A stretch of DNA of 64,000 nucleotides from NCBI GenBank assembly GCA_002104985.1, contig MCGO01000026.1, positions 372,001 to 436,000 on the forward strand. Direction: 5' to 3'. The notes below the pieces were generated by a model. It made no database searches and was not told where the DNA came from. It saw only the letters and a list, made by a program, of their open reading frames with translations. Numbering within the stretch: the first letter of the stretch is position 1; each line of letters opens with the position of its first letter. Positions 47,460-58,201 of this stretch are shown in pieces. The translations under genes and the position numbers were made by a program. Origin of the DNA: Rhizoclosmatium globosum (lineage: Eukaryota > Chytridiomycota > Chytridiomycetes > Chytridiales > Chytriomycetaceae).

Positions 47460-49885
47460 ATGTCGCTGGACGACACAATCTCGCTTCTTTTAAAGAACGA
47501 GGCGCCGTCGATTCGCGCACTTTCTGCTTCGACTTCGACACCAGACGAACTGCGACGGCGACTGGAAGAATCGGGTCTGATTGATAAGCTGTCAAAGAAG
47601 GCTGCCTCGACTTCCTCCTTGACTGGCAGTGGTACTCCTCCTGCTATTGGTACTACTACTGCTACTGCTACTACTACTACTGCTCCTTCCGCGAATCCTT
47701 TATTGAGTACTCTTAATAAGGACAAAAAGTATCTCTTGTTTTCGGTTCAGAGGGGTCGTGCCTTCTTGGCTTTGTCCGATGTGTCCGAAGTAAGGACAAC
47801 CTCAACCAACTTTAAATCCTTACCGCTTGCATCAGGACCCAACTACCTCTCTGCAAATACATCTCAACTACAAACAGCTGCGTCATTCATCAACCCCGGT
47901 CATGTCCACGGTCGAACCCTCACTCGATTTTCAACGTATTCTGCAACTTGATTCAACCGATCCTCAACTTCTGCTTCAGTCCTCTGATAAAATACATTTA
48001 GTTGTTACAAGGCTGCATCATCCATCTGGCTCGACTTCTTTGATTGGTATGTTCACCGTGACTGCTCTCACAGAAACAGAGAGCTTAAGAAGAGCATCAG
48101 AATGGGAATTCAATAGGAATTCCGCTAAACCAGACTGGAAAGAAGATTCTGGGACTCTGACACCTTCCAATCGTCACACTGATTCCAAATGTAGGAACGA
48201 CCCTTATTGACTTTCGAGATGTCCTCTGTGGTCGACCTGTAAAAAAACTTGTTGAAATCAAAGAAAGTGGCGAGGATGTGACGTTAGGAATCTTGGAAGT
48301 TCTACTGGAACTGGTTCCCCGAGATTCCATTACAGGATCACCCATTTCATCGGAAGAAATAGCATTCCAGGTGAGTTTACCCTGAACTTGGACGTATCTT
48401 ATTAAACCCTTTCAATCTCCAAATATAGCTGAAACGTGAGCAACGCCAATTCGATGAAATAAATCGTCTCTTTTACGTACATGCAAAGCAGTGGTGGAAT
48501 GATTACCTTCAAATCAGAACATGCCATGCTCAGGTTTCACCTCCATCGACTTACTTACAATTCATCTGAACTACCTCTAGCGCCTCGTTAAAATATTTGC
48601 GCACGACGAAACAGGCACCAAACTCCCTGTCACAAACTTTATCAGCCCTATTCGCAGCAGGTACATCGAATCTCCACGTCATGCCTCCCGATTCGTGTCA
48701 TTACTTGGTGTAGAGAAACTACAAGGTGTTGGAAGCTCAAAGTAAGCCTCCATCTCTTCAACACAATCTCACCCACAAATACCACCACTCCTTAGAACAG
48801 AAGTATGGGCCCATCCACACACAATTCTCACACTCTCAAAATCAAACCTCCCTTCCCTCTCAAACTTGCTCACTTCTCTCCTCATTGGGTTCAACCTGAA
48901 CGCATACACAGCCCTGGGCACAACCCACAACTCAGAGGTCACTGCCTGGGTCATAACAGTCTCCACATCTGGTGCCGTAGAATATATTGACCCAGCAACT
49001 GGTCGAAGATACGGCCCCACCGACGAAACCCCATGGCGCACCGTCGGCTGCGTCTTCAACGACGAAGGCTTCTGGGCAAATGTGGGCGTAAGCGACCATG
49101 TCCCTGGAACAAACTGGGACTTTGGAAATGGGAAATACTGGAAACCGTTAGGCCGCGATGCCGCGCTTTCCATGAAAAAGTAAGTATCTCCTCTGTCTCC
49201 TCCGTTGTCTTCCTGCACCGGTGCTAACTTGATATACCCTCCACAAAGATCCCAACAAAACTTCCCTCTACTCCCCTTCATAGCATCCACGCATAAAGTC
49301 ATGGACGGATTCTCAATGACAGACCACACGATGCCCCCGATCACAAGTCTCGAAACAGATTTGGAGCTCGTGCTTCGGAACCAGATTGCAATCTTTCGGG
49401 ATGATCACGATTTATTGACTGTATGGGATGACGACCTTGCGCACTTGTTGGGACAATGTCTCAGCGGCTGTGAGATGGGAAAGTTGTACCCGAAAAAGAG
49501 CGGTGCTGGTGGAGGGGGTGTTGGAGGGATGGTTGGTTCTGGTGCGGAAGGTGTTAATGGTGCTGAATTTCAGGAAGGTGTAAAGAGAGGGATTCCGGAG
49601 GGGCATACATTCAAGGTAATCTTTTTTTGTGTGTGTTGACGAGGAGCATCTTGTTGTTGAAACTGAGTTTGCATTGAAAAACAGGGGTTTCCGATTCATT
49701 TTAATACTCTGAACCCGCAAAAAATTTTCAGCGCGTTTGCGCAAGCTAAGGCGTGCCAGAATTTGATGTTGACGAAGGGGGATAAAGTGAGGTTCGGGGT
49801 ACGGGTGAAGGTGATTCCGTATGCGGAGAAGTGTGTTGCTTGTTGGGTGATGGTTGCGGTTCGGTACAAGGCGTATATGAGTTAA
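47460..49885 (+). CDS. CEP76: Centrosomal protein CEP76 homologue
   Basis: CEP76 is a centriole and ciliary protein that limits centriole reduplication in animals and is found in ciliated lineages. Exons joined in order: SLLLKNEAPSIRALSAST ... LRRRLEESGLIDKL; KKYLLFSVQRGRAFLAL; the C2-like domain DPTTSLQIHLNYKQLRH and VTLGILEVLLELVPRDS; LKREQRQFDEINRLFYVHAK and QWWNDYLQIR; RLVKIFAHDETG; RHASRFVSLLGVEKL; EVTAWVITVSTSGAVEYIDP; WRTVGCVFNDEGFWANVG; and the end IPEGHTFK|GFPIHF, KGDKVRFGVRVKVIPYAE and VACWVMVAVRYKAYM. The order and spacing match CEP76 along its full length (about 650 residues). In the transglutaminase-like segment the Cys and His of that fold are absent. Seven or more short introns. 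Confidence 0.85.
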
Positions 49886-50028
49886 AAAATAAATACTTCA
49901 CCGCAACGGTGTTTGTTTGATGTGGCAACTCAGAATTCGTTTTCTCAGTGTAAGACATATCAAAAACAATAGAAAGGCTCAAATTTAATAAGGAATAAAT
50001 GACAGTATCAAATATATGTACGAGGCGT

Positions 50029-53000
50029 TTAATGTTGTCCGTTATTCTCAACCATCCACACTCGAACTGCTTCCCCGACCTCCTCGCGAAACTTTCCCGC
50101 GGCATCAGCCCTATCCAGCCCCTTTCTCACAGCTGTAACCACAGCGCTTTCTTTTCCCTGTCCAGAAATACTTTCCACGACTAGTTTCGCATCGCGCCAG
50201 ATAGGACCATCTTTCCAACCTGCAGCAACAATAGCTTCAACAGCCGCATCCACATTCTTCAACCCAACTCTCACAATCGCATCCCAAAGGCTTTCATCCA
50301 CAACAGTAGATTCTGATCCATTCATTCTTGAAACCCCTAACACTTGCTGACTACCCCGTTTCCCAAGTTCACCAACGTGTTTCCGAAACCGTGCATATCG
50401 AAGCGATTCCCACGCCAACTCAACACCTAGCTGTCCACTTGTCTCGGCAACGGCTTTGAGTCTTGAAGACCACTGCCGCGTGAATTGGATGATCTGTATG
50501 TCACTGGCACCAGCAGGGATATCTCCTAAGTCCACCAACTCTTTGACGTGAGATACAATTGCACTAACTGCAAACACGTCTTGTTTAACGCCGTTGATGT
50601 CTCCCGGCATACCACGTGACGCGTTTCGAAGTACTTCGTAAGCGGCTATAGGGTCATCCCGGACCGCACGATCATATACGATTCGAACGAGAGTGGAGAA
50701 GTCTTCTTGGATTTGAAAGCATTTTGGTGTTACAGTTGGTTTGCTCTCACTCTCTTTTGTCCAAGTGATGTAAAGATCGCGCGCTGTCGTTACTGTCTCC
50801 ATGTGATTGAGGGTAGCTGCGAATGGTAGAATAATGTTTCGAAGGTTTTGCGAGTTGAAGTCTTGTGGTTGTGCTGGTATTGTACAATCTGACCACCACC
50901 CAATAGAATCCGCCACGGGAAACACGAGAGATTGAATAAACTGATACGTTTGTGTGTAACCCTGATGTAACTCCATAGATTTCAATAACGATGTCAAACT
51001 AGCAACTGCGACTCTCCAAACTGTTGGATTCCGTTCCTTCGACAAATACTTTATGATGGGCAAGCCATGTTCAGGCTTCACGTAATTCGCGAGCATCAGT
51101 GCAATTAAATCACTGACAAGTCCAGCACGATCGATCGGCGCCAGCATTTCATGGTTTGTGTTCAAAAGTGTAGCTAAAAGTGGATAGTCGGCTTTAGATG
51201 GTCTGAAGCGAAACAATCCCGTTCGTCCAGGATTCGCAAGCATAACCCGCACAGAGTCATTCTTGAAATCACTGTCCATTAATCGAGTCTCCTGGCTTGG
51301 AATCACCCAACGTCGGTTAACCACCAGCTCTTCAACAGAAGAAGTGTTCAAGTCCAAGTGCTTATACACAAACGGAATAAACCATCCTTTTTCATCCTTT
51401 TTTGGCTTCCTTGGTTTCTTTGGTGCTGGAACGACATCATCTTCCTCATCCTCCATTTCCAAATTAGAACTCGTATTCCTCCAGGCAAGAAGCCGTTCTT
51501 GTTTAACAACACCTTCTTTATCAACCCAAACAACTGGAACCCCGTCCTTCTCGATCCATCCTTGAAATGCAGCTGAAACGAATCCAGATTCATCAACAGT
51601 ATCAATGGCGTTGTAAAGATCATCAGGGGTTGCACTGGAAAACGAGGTTGTGTTTAGGTATGTGCGGAGAACACGGCACCATGTTGAACAGTCGTATTTC
51701 TTAGTGGGTTGCGGTGCTTTTTCAGATCCACTTCCACCACCAGGTTTATCGACTTCGAGGGTCGCCATATGGGCGTCAAACATACGGAGAATGGATGCGC
51801 CCTTATTATAGCCTAGATATTGTTAGTTACGCTTATAAAGGGAGAAGGGGCAGAAGTACTCAACTCAATTCATCAAACATTCGCACAATCTCTCCAATGC
51901 TCTCAACAGATTTTTCAAATTCTTCTCCAACACTTCGTGTATGTCCACCAAGTTCCTTTGCAAACACAAGTTCGTGCTCCATTTCAAAGAATCGGTCATA
52001 GATCTTCCATGAGGGAAACGAAATGTTGGTTCCAAGATATTGTCCCCATTCAGCAAAACCCTCGTTAAGCCATAGGTTATTCCACCATTTCATGGTCACG
52101 AGATCCCCAAACCAGTGATGAACCACTTCATGCGCTACCAAATTGGATACGTAGATTTGCTTATCAGGATCCGACAGGATGGTGTATTCTTCAGGAGTCG
52201 AGGCGTTTGTCGAGGCGATCGCTTTCACAAAGAGTCCAGACTCGTGAAAGATGCACAGTCCCATATTTTCCATTCCTTCACCTGAGAAATCAGGCATAGG
52301 CCATAAATCTAGCTTCGTCATTGGGTATGGTGTGTTGAGCATTGTCTCATAGTGTTGCAGCGATTTCACTGCAACATCAACAGAGAATCTGCAATTAATC
52401 GTTGTTAAACCCATCATCTTGATTTCATTATTAACAGAGTCGCTCAAGATCTCACCTGACATCATCTTTCGGAACGCCGTCATACACAAACCCTCGAACA
52501 ACAACATCCTTCTTCCGTCCAGGTACATTCCCACCAGGAACAATACCCTCCACAAAATCAACCTGTCCAATTCCCCATGCAACAAGGTACGTGCTCATTG
52601 GAACTTTTCCTGCCTCAAACTTCCAAATGTTCCAGCCACGCGCAGTTGGCATCTCGGTAACACTTTCAACGGCAGTGTTGGACACAACAGTGTATTCTTG
52701 TGGTGTTGCGATTGTCAGTGTCCACAGGGTTTTTAAGTGTGGTTCGTCGAAGCATGGGAACGCGAGACGTGCGGCGAGGGGTTCAAAATGTGTTGCTGTG
52801 CTGTGTTGGTTGAGTTAAGTTCGTAAACTGTAACGCACATATAATCGAAAAGAAAGACCCACATGTACTTTGGTTTCTTTGGAGCTTCCAATGCACCAAC
52901 AGGAGACTTGAAAAAGCCTGTCATTGACCTGTACCCAATCTCACCGGTCCAGCTTATTTTGAGCGTGATGGGTTGCGATGGATCTCTTGGAACAAGAAGG

Positions 53001-53947
53001 AAGGGGAAAAACAAGGTGACTGTCATTGTTGATGGATTGAAAATGATGGCAGTAGGATGTAAAGGGTCAGATGGAGAAGGATCGTCCTTCAGCTGAAAGT
53101 TTGCGTTCGAAGATGATGAATGGTGGTTGTATGAGTGATGGATATCTAGAATTGGATCTCGCAGATATTCTGAGGCACTGAATGAGTTCCGACTTTTGAT
53201 CAAGTCATCGTCTGTCGCAGGAACAAGAATATTCCAGAGAGTCACATTTGCCTTTGAGAAATCAAGATTGACTGCATGTAGAGTAATATTTGTGGTGGGA
53301 CGGTGAGAGGAAGACGCGTCCAGATCGATGGAGACGGAACCAGCAAAGCGATCTTTGTCAGGATCGGCAGTAATTGAAAGCCGGTATTTGATGGGATTGA
53401 AATAAAGCGGAAGACGCGTCGAGTTTGCAGGCGGCAGAGGGGGGACTGGATGCGGAGTTGCAGCATGGCGCCATGCAGCAAGAAGGAGGAGGGAGGCAAC
53501 AAGAGCAACAAGAGCCAGGGCAAGCGTGGTACTTCCTGCAACAGCCACTGTTTTAACGATAGTTTTAATCGAATAAAACAAGGAACGCAACTGTTTGAGG
53601 CACGCCGAACACGGGCAATCGCGATTGTGTTTGAAGCGGCGGTGGTTGAGGACGGGCGGCGGCGCGTTGCTTCGTCCTCGGCGTCGTCGATTGGCGGCGC
53701 AGTGTTCGAACTGCGAAAGAGCGAAAGACCGGCGATGCGTTTGAGGCGCGTCCAAAGGCTCGTGTCGGGAAGCAGCGAGATGGACTCGTCTTTTGGATTA
53801 GTTGGATTAATGGTTGGTTGAAAGAGAAAGAGAAAGAAACAGTGTTAATCATGTAGAACAAATAATGAATAGCTGTAACTACTCACACTGGAGCACCGTT
53901 GCCGTGCCTGTGCCGCCAAAGTGGTGCGGCGATGCTGTGCTGCCCAT
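50029..53947 (-). CDS. M1 family zinc aminopeptidase, type II membrane protein (aminopeptidase N / ERAP-like)
   Basis: This enzyme trims N-terminal residues of peptides at or outside a membrane. A short first exon starts MGSTASPHHFGGTGTATVLQ; the donor reads GTGTGAGT, and use of the first GT keeps frame with the next exon. An Arg-rich cytosolic tail (ANRRRRGRSN) precedes a membrane segment (about 53540-53470: TTLALALVALVASLLLLAAW), then a Pro-rich stalk and the M1 N-terminal domain (LPLYFNPIKYRLSI). The catalytic part has GEGMENMGL (exopeptidase motif), HEVVHHWFGD (HExxH zinc site) and LNEGFAEW (third ligand Glu), all intact. YNKGASILRM follows after an intron, then the ERAP1_C-type helical domain to VWMVENNGQH. 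About 1150 residues, with at least four introns. Confidence 0.9.
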
Positions 53948-54259
53948 TCTTGTTTTCTTAACGACTTTTTTTGGCCTGTCTCATCAACAAACTCAATGGC
54001 GTTCGCAAACTCTTCCTCCAAGCCAAACCTCGGTAATAGAGATAAGCGATATTATTGCACATAATATAGCCGTCAAAGAAGAACCAATTTTAGGAATTAA
54101 GGCCAAAAAGCTGTAGCCTCAAACAGATCGCGTTGTGATAGATGTTGGTTAACATAAAAGCAAGAGTAAACGCTTAAGTTAAATAGGCAACGCACAGATA
54201 AGAGATTGTATTCAAACTAGAAATAAGATAATAACATGAGGACCCGAAGAACAACGAAA
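53948..54259. other. Spacer end and inner edge of right arm
   Basis: Unique sequence upstream of the aminopeptidase, with right-arm similarity starting at about 54184. No gene is seen. Confidence 0.5.
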
Positions 54260-54955
54260 TCAAGCAACAACATATCCGTCATCTCCTGTTGCCTTACCAG
54301 CACTTCCCACAGTCACAATTCTTCCATCTCTCTCAACCTTTGGAATAACCACTGTCAGGATTCCATCCTCCAACACTGCATTCACTCCTCCCAAATCTCC
54401 AAGTCTGGGAACAATCACAGTCAACTCAACTGGCTTACGCGTCTCGTTCTTGCCTTCCACCTTGATTTGTCTGAGATCATCAGTTATAGTCGTGGTCAAC
54501 TGAGAACGAGAGAATCCAGGAACTTCAACGCTGAGAACAAATTGCTTGTCCTCAGTCTTGAATGTATGAACTGGCGTAACAGGAACTACCACGGTTGGCT
54601 GTGTGGCAGCTGGAACTGGTTGTGGCTGATCACGAACTGGTGCAGTTTGTTGTTGTGGCTGGAATTCAAACTCAAAGACCTGGAATGCTGGAGACTGGAA
54701 GAAATGACGGAATGGATGTTGACCGTGGTGGCCAAAGGGAGTCTCACGTCGAGAACATTGGCCAATGGAGTTGGTTTGTGCAGACGACTTGCACGACCAT
54801 GGCTTTGGTTGTGATTGTGACTGGCAGTTGTCACTAGCTGATGCAGAACCACACTGCCATCTGGACCGAGAATCGATTCTTGAAAAGATGAAGCCGGCAA
54901 TGAGCTTCACAACAAAGAGTGTGAAGAAGATGTCAAGGATCGCAAGGAAGAACAT
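54260..54955 (-). CDS. Membrane-anchored small heat-shock protein B, right copy
   Basis: This copy of sHSP-B keeps full length (231 residues), the hydrophobic N-terminus (MFFLAILDIFFTLFVVKLIA), the alpha-crystallin-like domain and the GDDGYVVA tail. About seven substitutions from the left copy all lie in the N-terminal part, linker or domain edge (for example FFFSRIH to FIFSRID); the crystallin-like core is unchanged, which suggests purifying selection or recent homogenisation. Confidence 0.8.
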   Translation of the reverse strand: MFFLAILDIFFTLFVVKLIAGFIFSRIDSRSRWQCGSASASDNCQSQSQPKPWSCKSSAQTNSIGQCSRRETPFGHHGQHPFRHFFQSPAFQVFEFEFQPQQQTAPVRDQPQPVPAATQPTVVVPVTPVHTFKTEDKQFVLSVEVPGFSRSQLTTTITDDLRQIKVEGKNETRKPVELTVIVPRLGDLGGVNAVLEDGILTVVIPKVERDGRIVTVGSAGKATGDDGYVVA

Positions 54956-55018
54956 GTCTTTGGCTTGAAAGAGTTTACTGAGTAGTATAATGGGATTCTT
55001 GTGTGTTTCTATGGCCCG

Positions 55019-55026
55019 TATTTATA
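55019..55026 (-). promoter_or_regulatory. TATA box, sHSP-B right
   Basis: TATAAATA on the minus strand, 63 bp upstream of the ATG, as in the left copy. Confidence 0.75.
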
Positions 55027-55046
55027 TGTTTCCGGTCCACGAATTG

Positions 55047-55057
55047 CTGGAATGTTC
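55047..55057 (-). promoter_or_regulatory. Heat-shock element, sHSP-B right
   Basis: GAACATTCCAG on the minus strand, unchanged from the left copy. Confidence 0.65.
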
Positions 55058-55402
55058 TTGGTTTCAAATCAGTTGGTGCATATCAAATCAATTTCAGCCT
55101 CACCAAGAATACGCGTCATTCCAAATTGAGTGCTACGTGGAACTGACGTGGTTCTGAAAATACTTCCATCACGATTTATCAGTGTCATCTTCTTGCATTG
55201 ACACCTTCCAAACTGTCTCCCACCTGTGTTCACTGAATACATATACCGTCCCATTTGTATAACAAAAACTAAACAGTGACAGCATGAATAAATAACCAAA
55301 AGTATACCTAATATCAAATAAACCGATTTATGAATAATTTATTTGATGCCAGAGTTGGTTGTAGTAAAGCGCCAAATATCCGGACACCAAGTCACTCCAA
55401 TT

Positions 55403-56017
55403 ATGCTCGCAGCTTCTACCGCCACCACGACCACTACCACAACCACCACTGCCAAGCCAGCATCCTTCATGGCTGAGGCTATCCACCACACCGCCCACGA
55501 TCTCTCCACCAAGATCTTCACACTCCAGGACGACTGGGACCACGGCAACACATCCCTCAACAACGAGATCTGGTTCGCCCACTTAATTCCCTCCGTCAAA
55601 CGCGCAGTCACCCTCACAACACGCAAGGGAAAGCACCAGGCCGCCCTGGGCATCCTCGTGGGCCTCCTTGTCTTCATGAACTACGATGCAGAGGGCTGGC
55701 TGCACGACCAGGAGGTGTATCTCCAGGCGAAGGAGTTTACGCGGTTCTTTGAGAAGCTGCAGATTGCGTGGAAGAGCGTGTTGGCGCAGACGGATGCGGA
55801 GCTGGGAATCAATGCCACTGCTCGTGTGGACTTGATCAAGGCGTTGAGGACTCGGCAGAGGGGAATGAATAGGGAGCTGAAAGTGTTTGACGATTTTGAT
55901 GTTGATATTCAGGTCAATATTGTGGAGGATGATGGGTCGCCGGATTCTGATGATGACGATGAGGATGAAGATGATGATGATGGTGATGAAGAGGAAGACG
56001 ATCAAGACGGCGCATAG
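55403..56017 (+). CDS. Acidic-tailed protein of unknown function, intact right copy
   Basis: I do not recognise this family. The 204-residue protein starts MLAASTATTTTTTTTTAKPA, then has a helical body (FMAEAIHHTAHDLSTKIF, SVKRAVTLTTRKGKHQAA, LGILVGLLVFMNYDAEGW, EFTRFFEKLQIAWKSVLAQT, DLIKALRTRQRGMNREL) and ends in an Asp/Glu run of about 35 residues. The LGILVGLLVFM segment is hydrophobic but short for a membrane span. The acidic tail suggests a histone or chaperone-like partner surface, but this is only inference. It sits between two heat-shock-type genes in an arm-duplicated module. The left copy (41095-41702) has a one-base frameshift. Confidence 0.75.
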   Translation: MLAASTATTTTTTTTTAKPASFMAEAIHHTAHDLSTKIFTLQDDWDHGNTSLNNEIWFAHLIPSVKRAVTLTTRKGKHQAALGILVGLLVFMNYDAEGWLHDQEVYLQAKEFTRFFEKLQIAWKSVLAQTDAELGINATARVDLIKALRTRQRGMNRELKVFDDFDVDIQVNIVEDDGSPDSDDDDEDEDDDDGDEEEDDQDGA

Positions 56018-56282
56018 AATTCGGTTCTCTTTTGATATCCTTCCATTTTTCGTAGTGTAGGTATTGCCACCGACATTGGTTATTTGTTTGCCACTCATTT
56101 TCTTATTCCTTTCCTGTTACTCTTTCTCACACGTACCTGAAGCATACTTGAAGAATAAATGTTGTAGTTCATTGTAATGTTGAGGCGGTGAAACTTGGTC
56201 AGAGACGCGCAATAATAGGATTTCAAATTGATATCAAATTGAACTTGGTTGAGTGGCACAGCCACGTCATCAAAGCATTTCT

Positions 56283-56296
56283 CCAGAACATTCTGG
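56283..56296 (+). promoter_or_regulatory. Heat-shock element, sHSP-A right
   Basis: CCAGAACATTCTGG contains GAAnnTTC inside a dyad. It is the same element as in the left arm. Confidence 0.65.
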
Positions 56297-56324
56297 CAAC
56301 CACCATTGAACGCCCAAAAAATCG

Positions 56325-56332
56325 TATATAAA
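56325..56332 (+). promoter_or_regulatory. TATA box, sHSP-A right
   Basis: TATATAAA, 66 bp upstream of the ATG at 56399. Confidence 0.75.
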
Positions 56333-56398
56333 CAGGATCGAGTTGTTCAATTCTCTCCCAAAAATCAGTTTTACCTGTCTTAGTCCACATCAACCAAA

Positions 56399-57181
56399 AT
56401 GCTCTCACTCGCAATCCTCGATATCCTATTTACGCTCTTCCTTGTGAAGGTGATTGGTGAATTCGTCATTTCAAGAATCCAGTCCAGCGTCAAGTGCCAT
56501 GCAGCTCAAGCTGCAACGTCTGCCCCAACGGCCACCAACTGCCAGTCTTTTCAGCAGCAAACAAGAAATTGTCCTTTCAAGGCCGGAAATTCATCGCAAT
56601 GCCAACGCCGGTCCAGCACTCCTACTTCTGTTTCCCACCCCTTCCATCAGTTATTCCCACAGTTCCAAGTAGTCGAGTTGGACTTCCTCCCATCAGTCCT
56701 CCACCAATCTCCTCGTCAACCACAACAACCAGTTCAACCTTCAGCCACTACCGCACCTTCAGTCTCAGCAGCACCAGTTGTTCCTCCAGTCACGCCAGTC
56801 CACACATTCACAACTGAACAAAACCGATTCGTTCTTACTGTCGAAGTTCCAGGATTCTCTCGTTCCCAGTTGACCACGACAGTTACCGATGATCTCAGAC
56901 AAATCAAGGTGGAAGGCAAGAACGAGACGCGTAAGCCTGTTGAGTTGACTGTGACTGTTCCGAGACTTGGTGATTTGGGAGCGGTTAGCGCAGTGTTGGA
57001 GGATGGAATCTTGACTGTGGTTGTGCCAAAGGTTGAACGTGATGGTCGCGTTGTTAATGTTGTGGTCAACAGTGTTAAGGATACCAAGGCAGGACCCGTG
57101 GTTGCTGAAAAGGTTACTGCTGTTACCGAGAAAACTAGTTTGCCTTCGAGTGATGACGAAAATGGTTATGTTGTTGCTTGA
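56399..57181 (+). CDS. Membrane-anchored small heat-shock protein A, right copy
   Basis: This copy has 260 residues, three fewer than the left one because of a linker deletion. It keeps the hydrophobic N-terminus (MLSLAILDILFTLFLVKVIG), the Cys/Gln/Ser-rich linker, the crystallin-like domain and the ENGYVVA tail. In the segment DLRQIKVEGKNETRKPVEL it matches sHSP-B exactly, while the left sHSP-A has Gly for Glu plus a silent change, a hint of conversion between A and B genes. Intronless. Confidence 0.8.
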   Translation: MLSLAILDILFTLFLVKVIGEFVISRIQSSVKCHAAQAATSAPTATNCQSFQQQTRNCPFKAGNSSQCQRRSSTPTSVSHPFHQLFPQFQVVELDFLPSVLHQSPRQPQQPVQPSATTAPSVSAAPVVPPVTPVHTFTTEQNRFVLTVEVPGFSRSQLTTTVTDDLRQIKVEGKNETRKPVELTVTVPRLGDLGAVSAVLEDGILTVVVPKVERDGRVVNVVVNSVKDTKAGPVVAEKVTAVTEKTSLPSSDDENGYVVA

Positions 57182-57313
57182 TGGTGATATTTTTTTCGTA
57201 TTTTTCCAATAAACCATTGAATTGTATTTCTCAAAAATTTGACTAATATTCTCGTGCACAAGCCCGCCGACGTTTCATCTCTCACCAAAAACCTCCTTCA
57301 AACTTGCGTCAGG

Positions 57314-58201
57314 ATGTCAACAGCCATTACCAATCTCCCTCTTGAATGCCGCCGCCTGATTGTCCGGGCCGTTGCAAGAGCCGATCCCAAATCCCTGTTT
57401 CAGCTCGCTGCCACTTGCACGCAGTTCCGCTCCATCTTGCATCCCCACGACCAAAGCTCATGGCGCCAGCTCGTCCTTTCCACCTTCGACTTCTCCGACA
57501 ACGGAAGCGGCGAACAGGCATCCATCAACGAGTCTCGCATTTATGTCGAGTTTGATGATGATGAGCTGGAGCGTGGCGCTGATGTGTTTGGAGACTCGTT
57601 TGATGAAGCTGGAGCGAGTCTTACGGATGAGGATGGAGAGGAGGCTAGGTATTTGACTGAAATGTATGCATTGTGGCATAAATTGGGAAATCGTGGTGTT
57701 CTGTACCGACCAAGTCAATATGGCTTCTTGACGGCCATCCAGAAAGGAGAAGCTCAAGTGGATGTATGGCCAGAAGCGGAAAATGCGTACAGTTTGTTCA
57801 AGGACTTGTTGTACGTTAGTACCACATTGACGACTGATTTCGATCGAATTGAAGTTGGCGGTGAAGGCGGGGGCCCAGTTATTCCATTCCTCGTTCCAGA
57901 AATTGAAGAATTTACTCCTGGAAAGCTTCTCAAGGCGATTGGTTACAATCCGTACGTTTGGACACGAGTTCCACTTCCCCTCTTGACTGAGACATCCTAC
58001 GATATCTTGAGACACGAGAACTTGGAACCCATCGGCGCTGTTCAGGAAGTAGAGGGTAGCTACAAAGATTATGTGGAAGGAGATTTCGTGATTTTGAATC
58101 CAAACGAGTTGGCAGATGGATCTGTTCCAATGTTTTTGGCCGCCAAGAGTAGTCAAAGTCTCAGATGGGTTGGACTTTGTGCGGAGATTACTTTGACTTG
58201 A
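57314..58201 (+). CDS. F-box-like protein, right copy
   Basis: Copy of 38902-39789 with about 10 substitutions in 295 residues, most conservative (Met/Leu, Ile/Val, Asp/Glu). The F-box-like start ITNLPLECRRLIVRAVA and the C-terminal WVGLCAEITLT are kept. The start MSTAITNL at 57314 is chosen as in the left copy. It follows sHSP-A on the same strand after 132 bp. Confidence 0.65.
   Translation: MSTAITNLPLECRRLIVRAVARADPKSLFQLAATCTQFRSILHPHDQSSWRQLVLSTFDFSDNGSGEQASINESRIYVEFDDDELERGADVFGDSFDEAGASLTDEDGEEARYLTEMYALWHKLGNRGVLYRPSQYGFLTAIQKGEAQVDVWPEAENAYSLFKDLLYVSTTLTTDFDRIEVGGEGGGPVIPFLVPEIEEFTPGKLLKAIGYNPYVWTRVPLPLLTETSYDILRHENLEPIGAVQEVEGSYKDYVEGDFVILNPNELADGSVPMFLAAKSSQSLRWVGLCAEITLT

Larger units (their letters stand above)
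54956..55402. other. Divergent intergenic region between sHSP-B and unknown gene (right)
   Basis: Contains the sHSP-B TATA and heat-shock element, and an insertion relative to the left arm near 55240. No gene is seen. Confidence 0.5.
56018..56398. other. 3' flank of unknown gene and sHSP-A promoter (right)
   Basis: 381 bp, the same length as the left counterpart. Holds the heat-shock element and TATA box of sHSP-A; nothing else is seen. Confidence 0.6.

Noticed and set aside
54236..54814. 192-residue plus-strand ORF opposite sHSP-B, also present in the left arm
   Set aside because: It is kept in both arms only because the sHSP-B coding strand is duplicated; the sequence is Ser/Asn-rich and has no promoter of its own.
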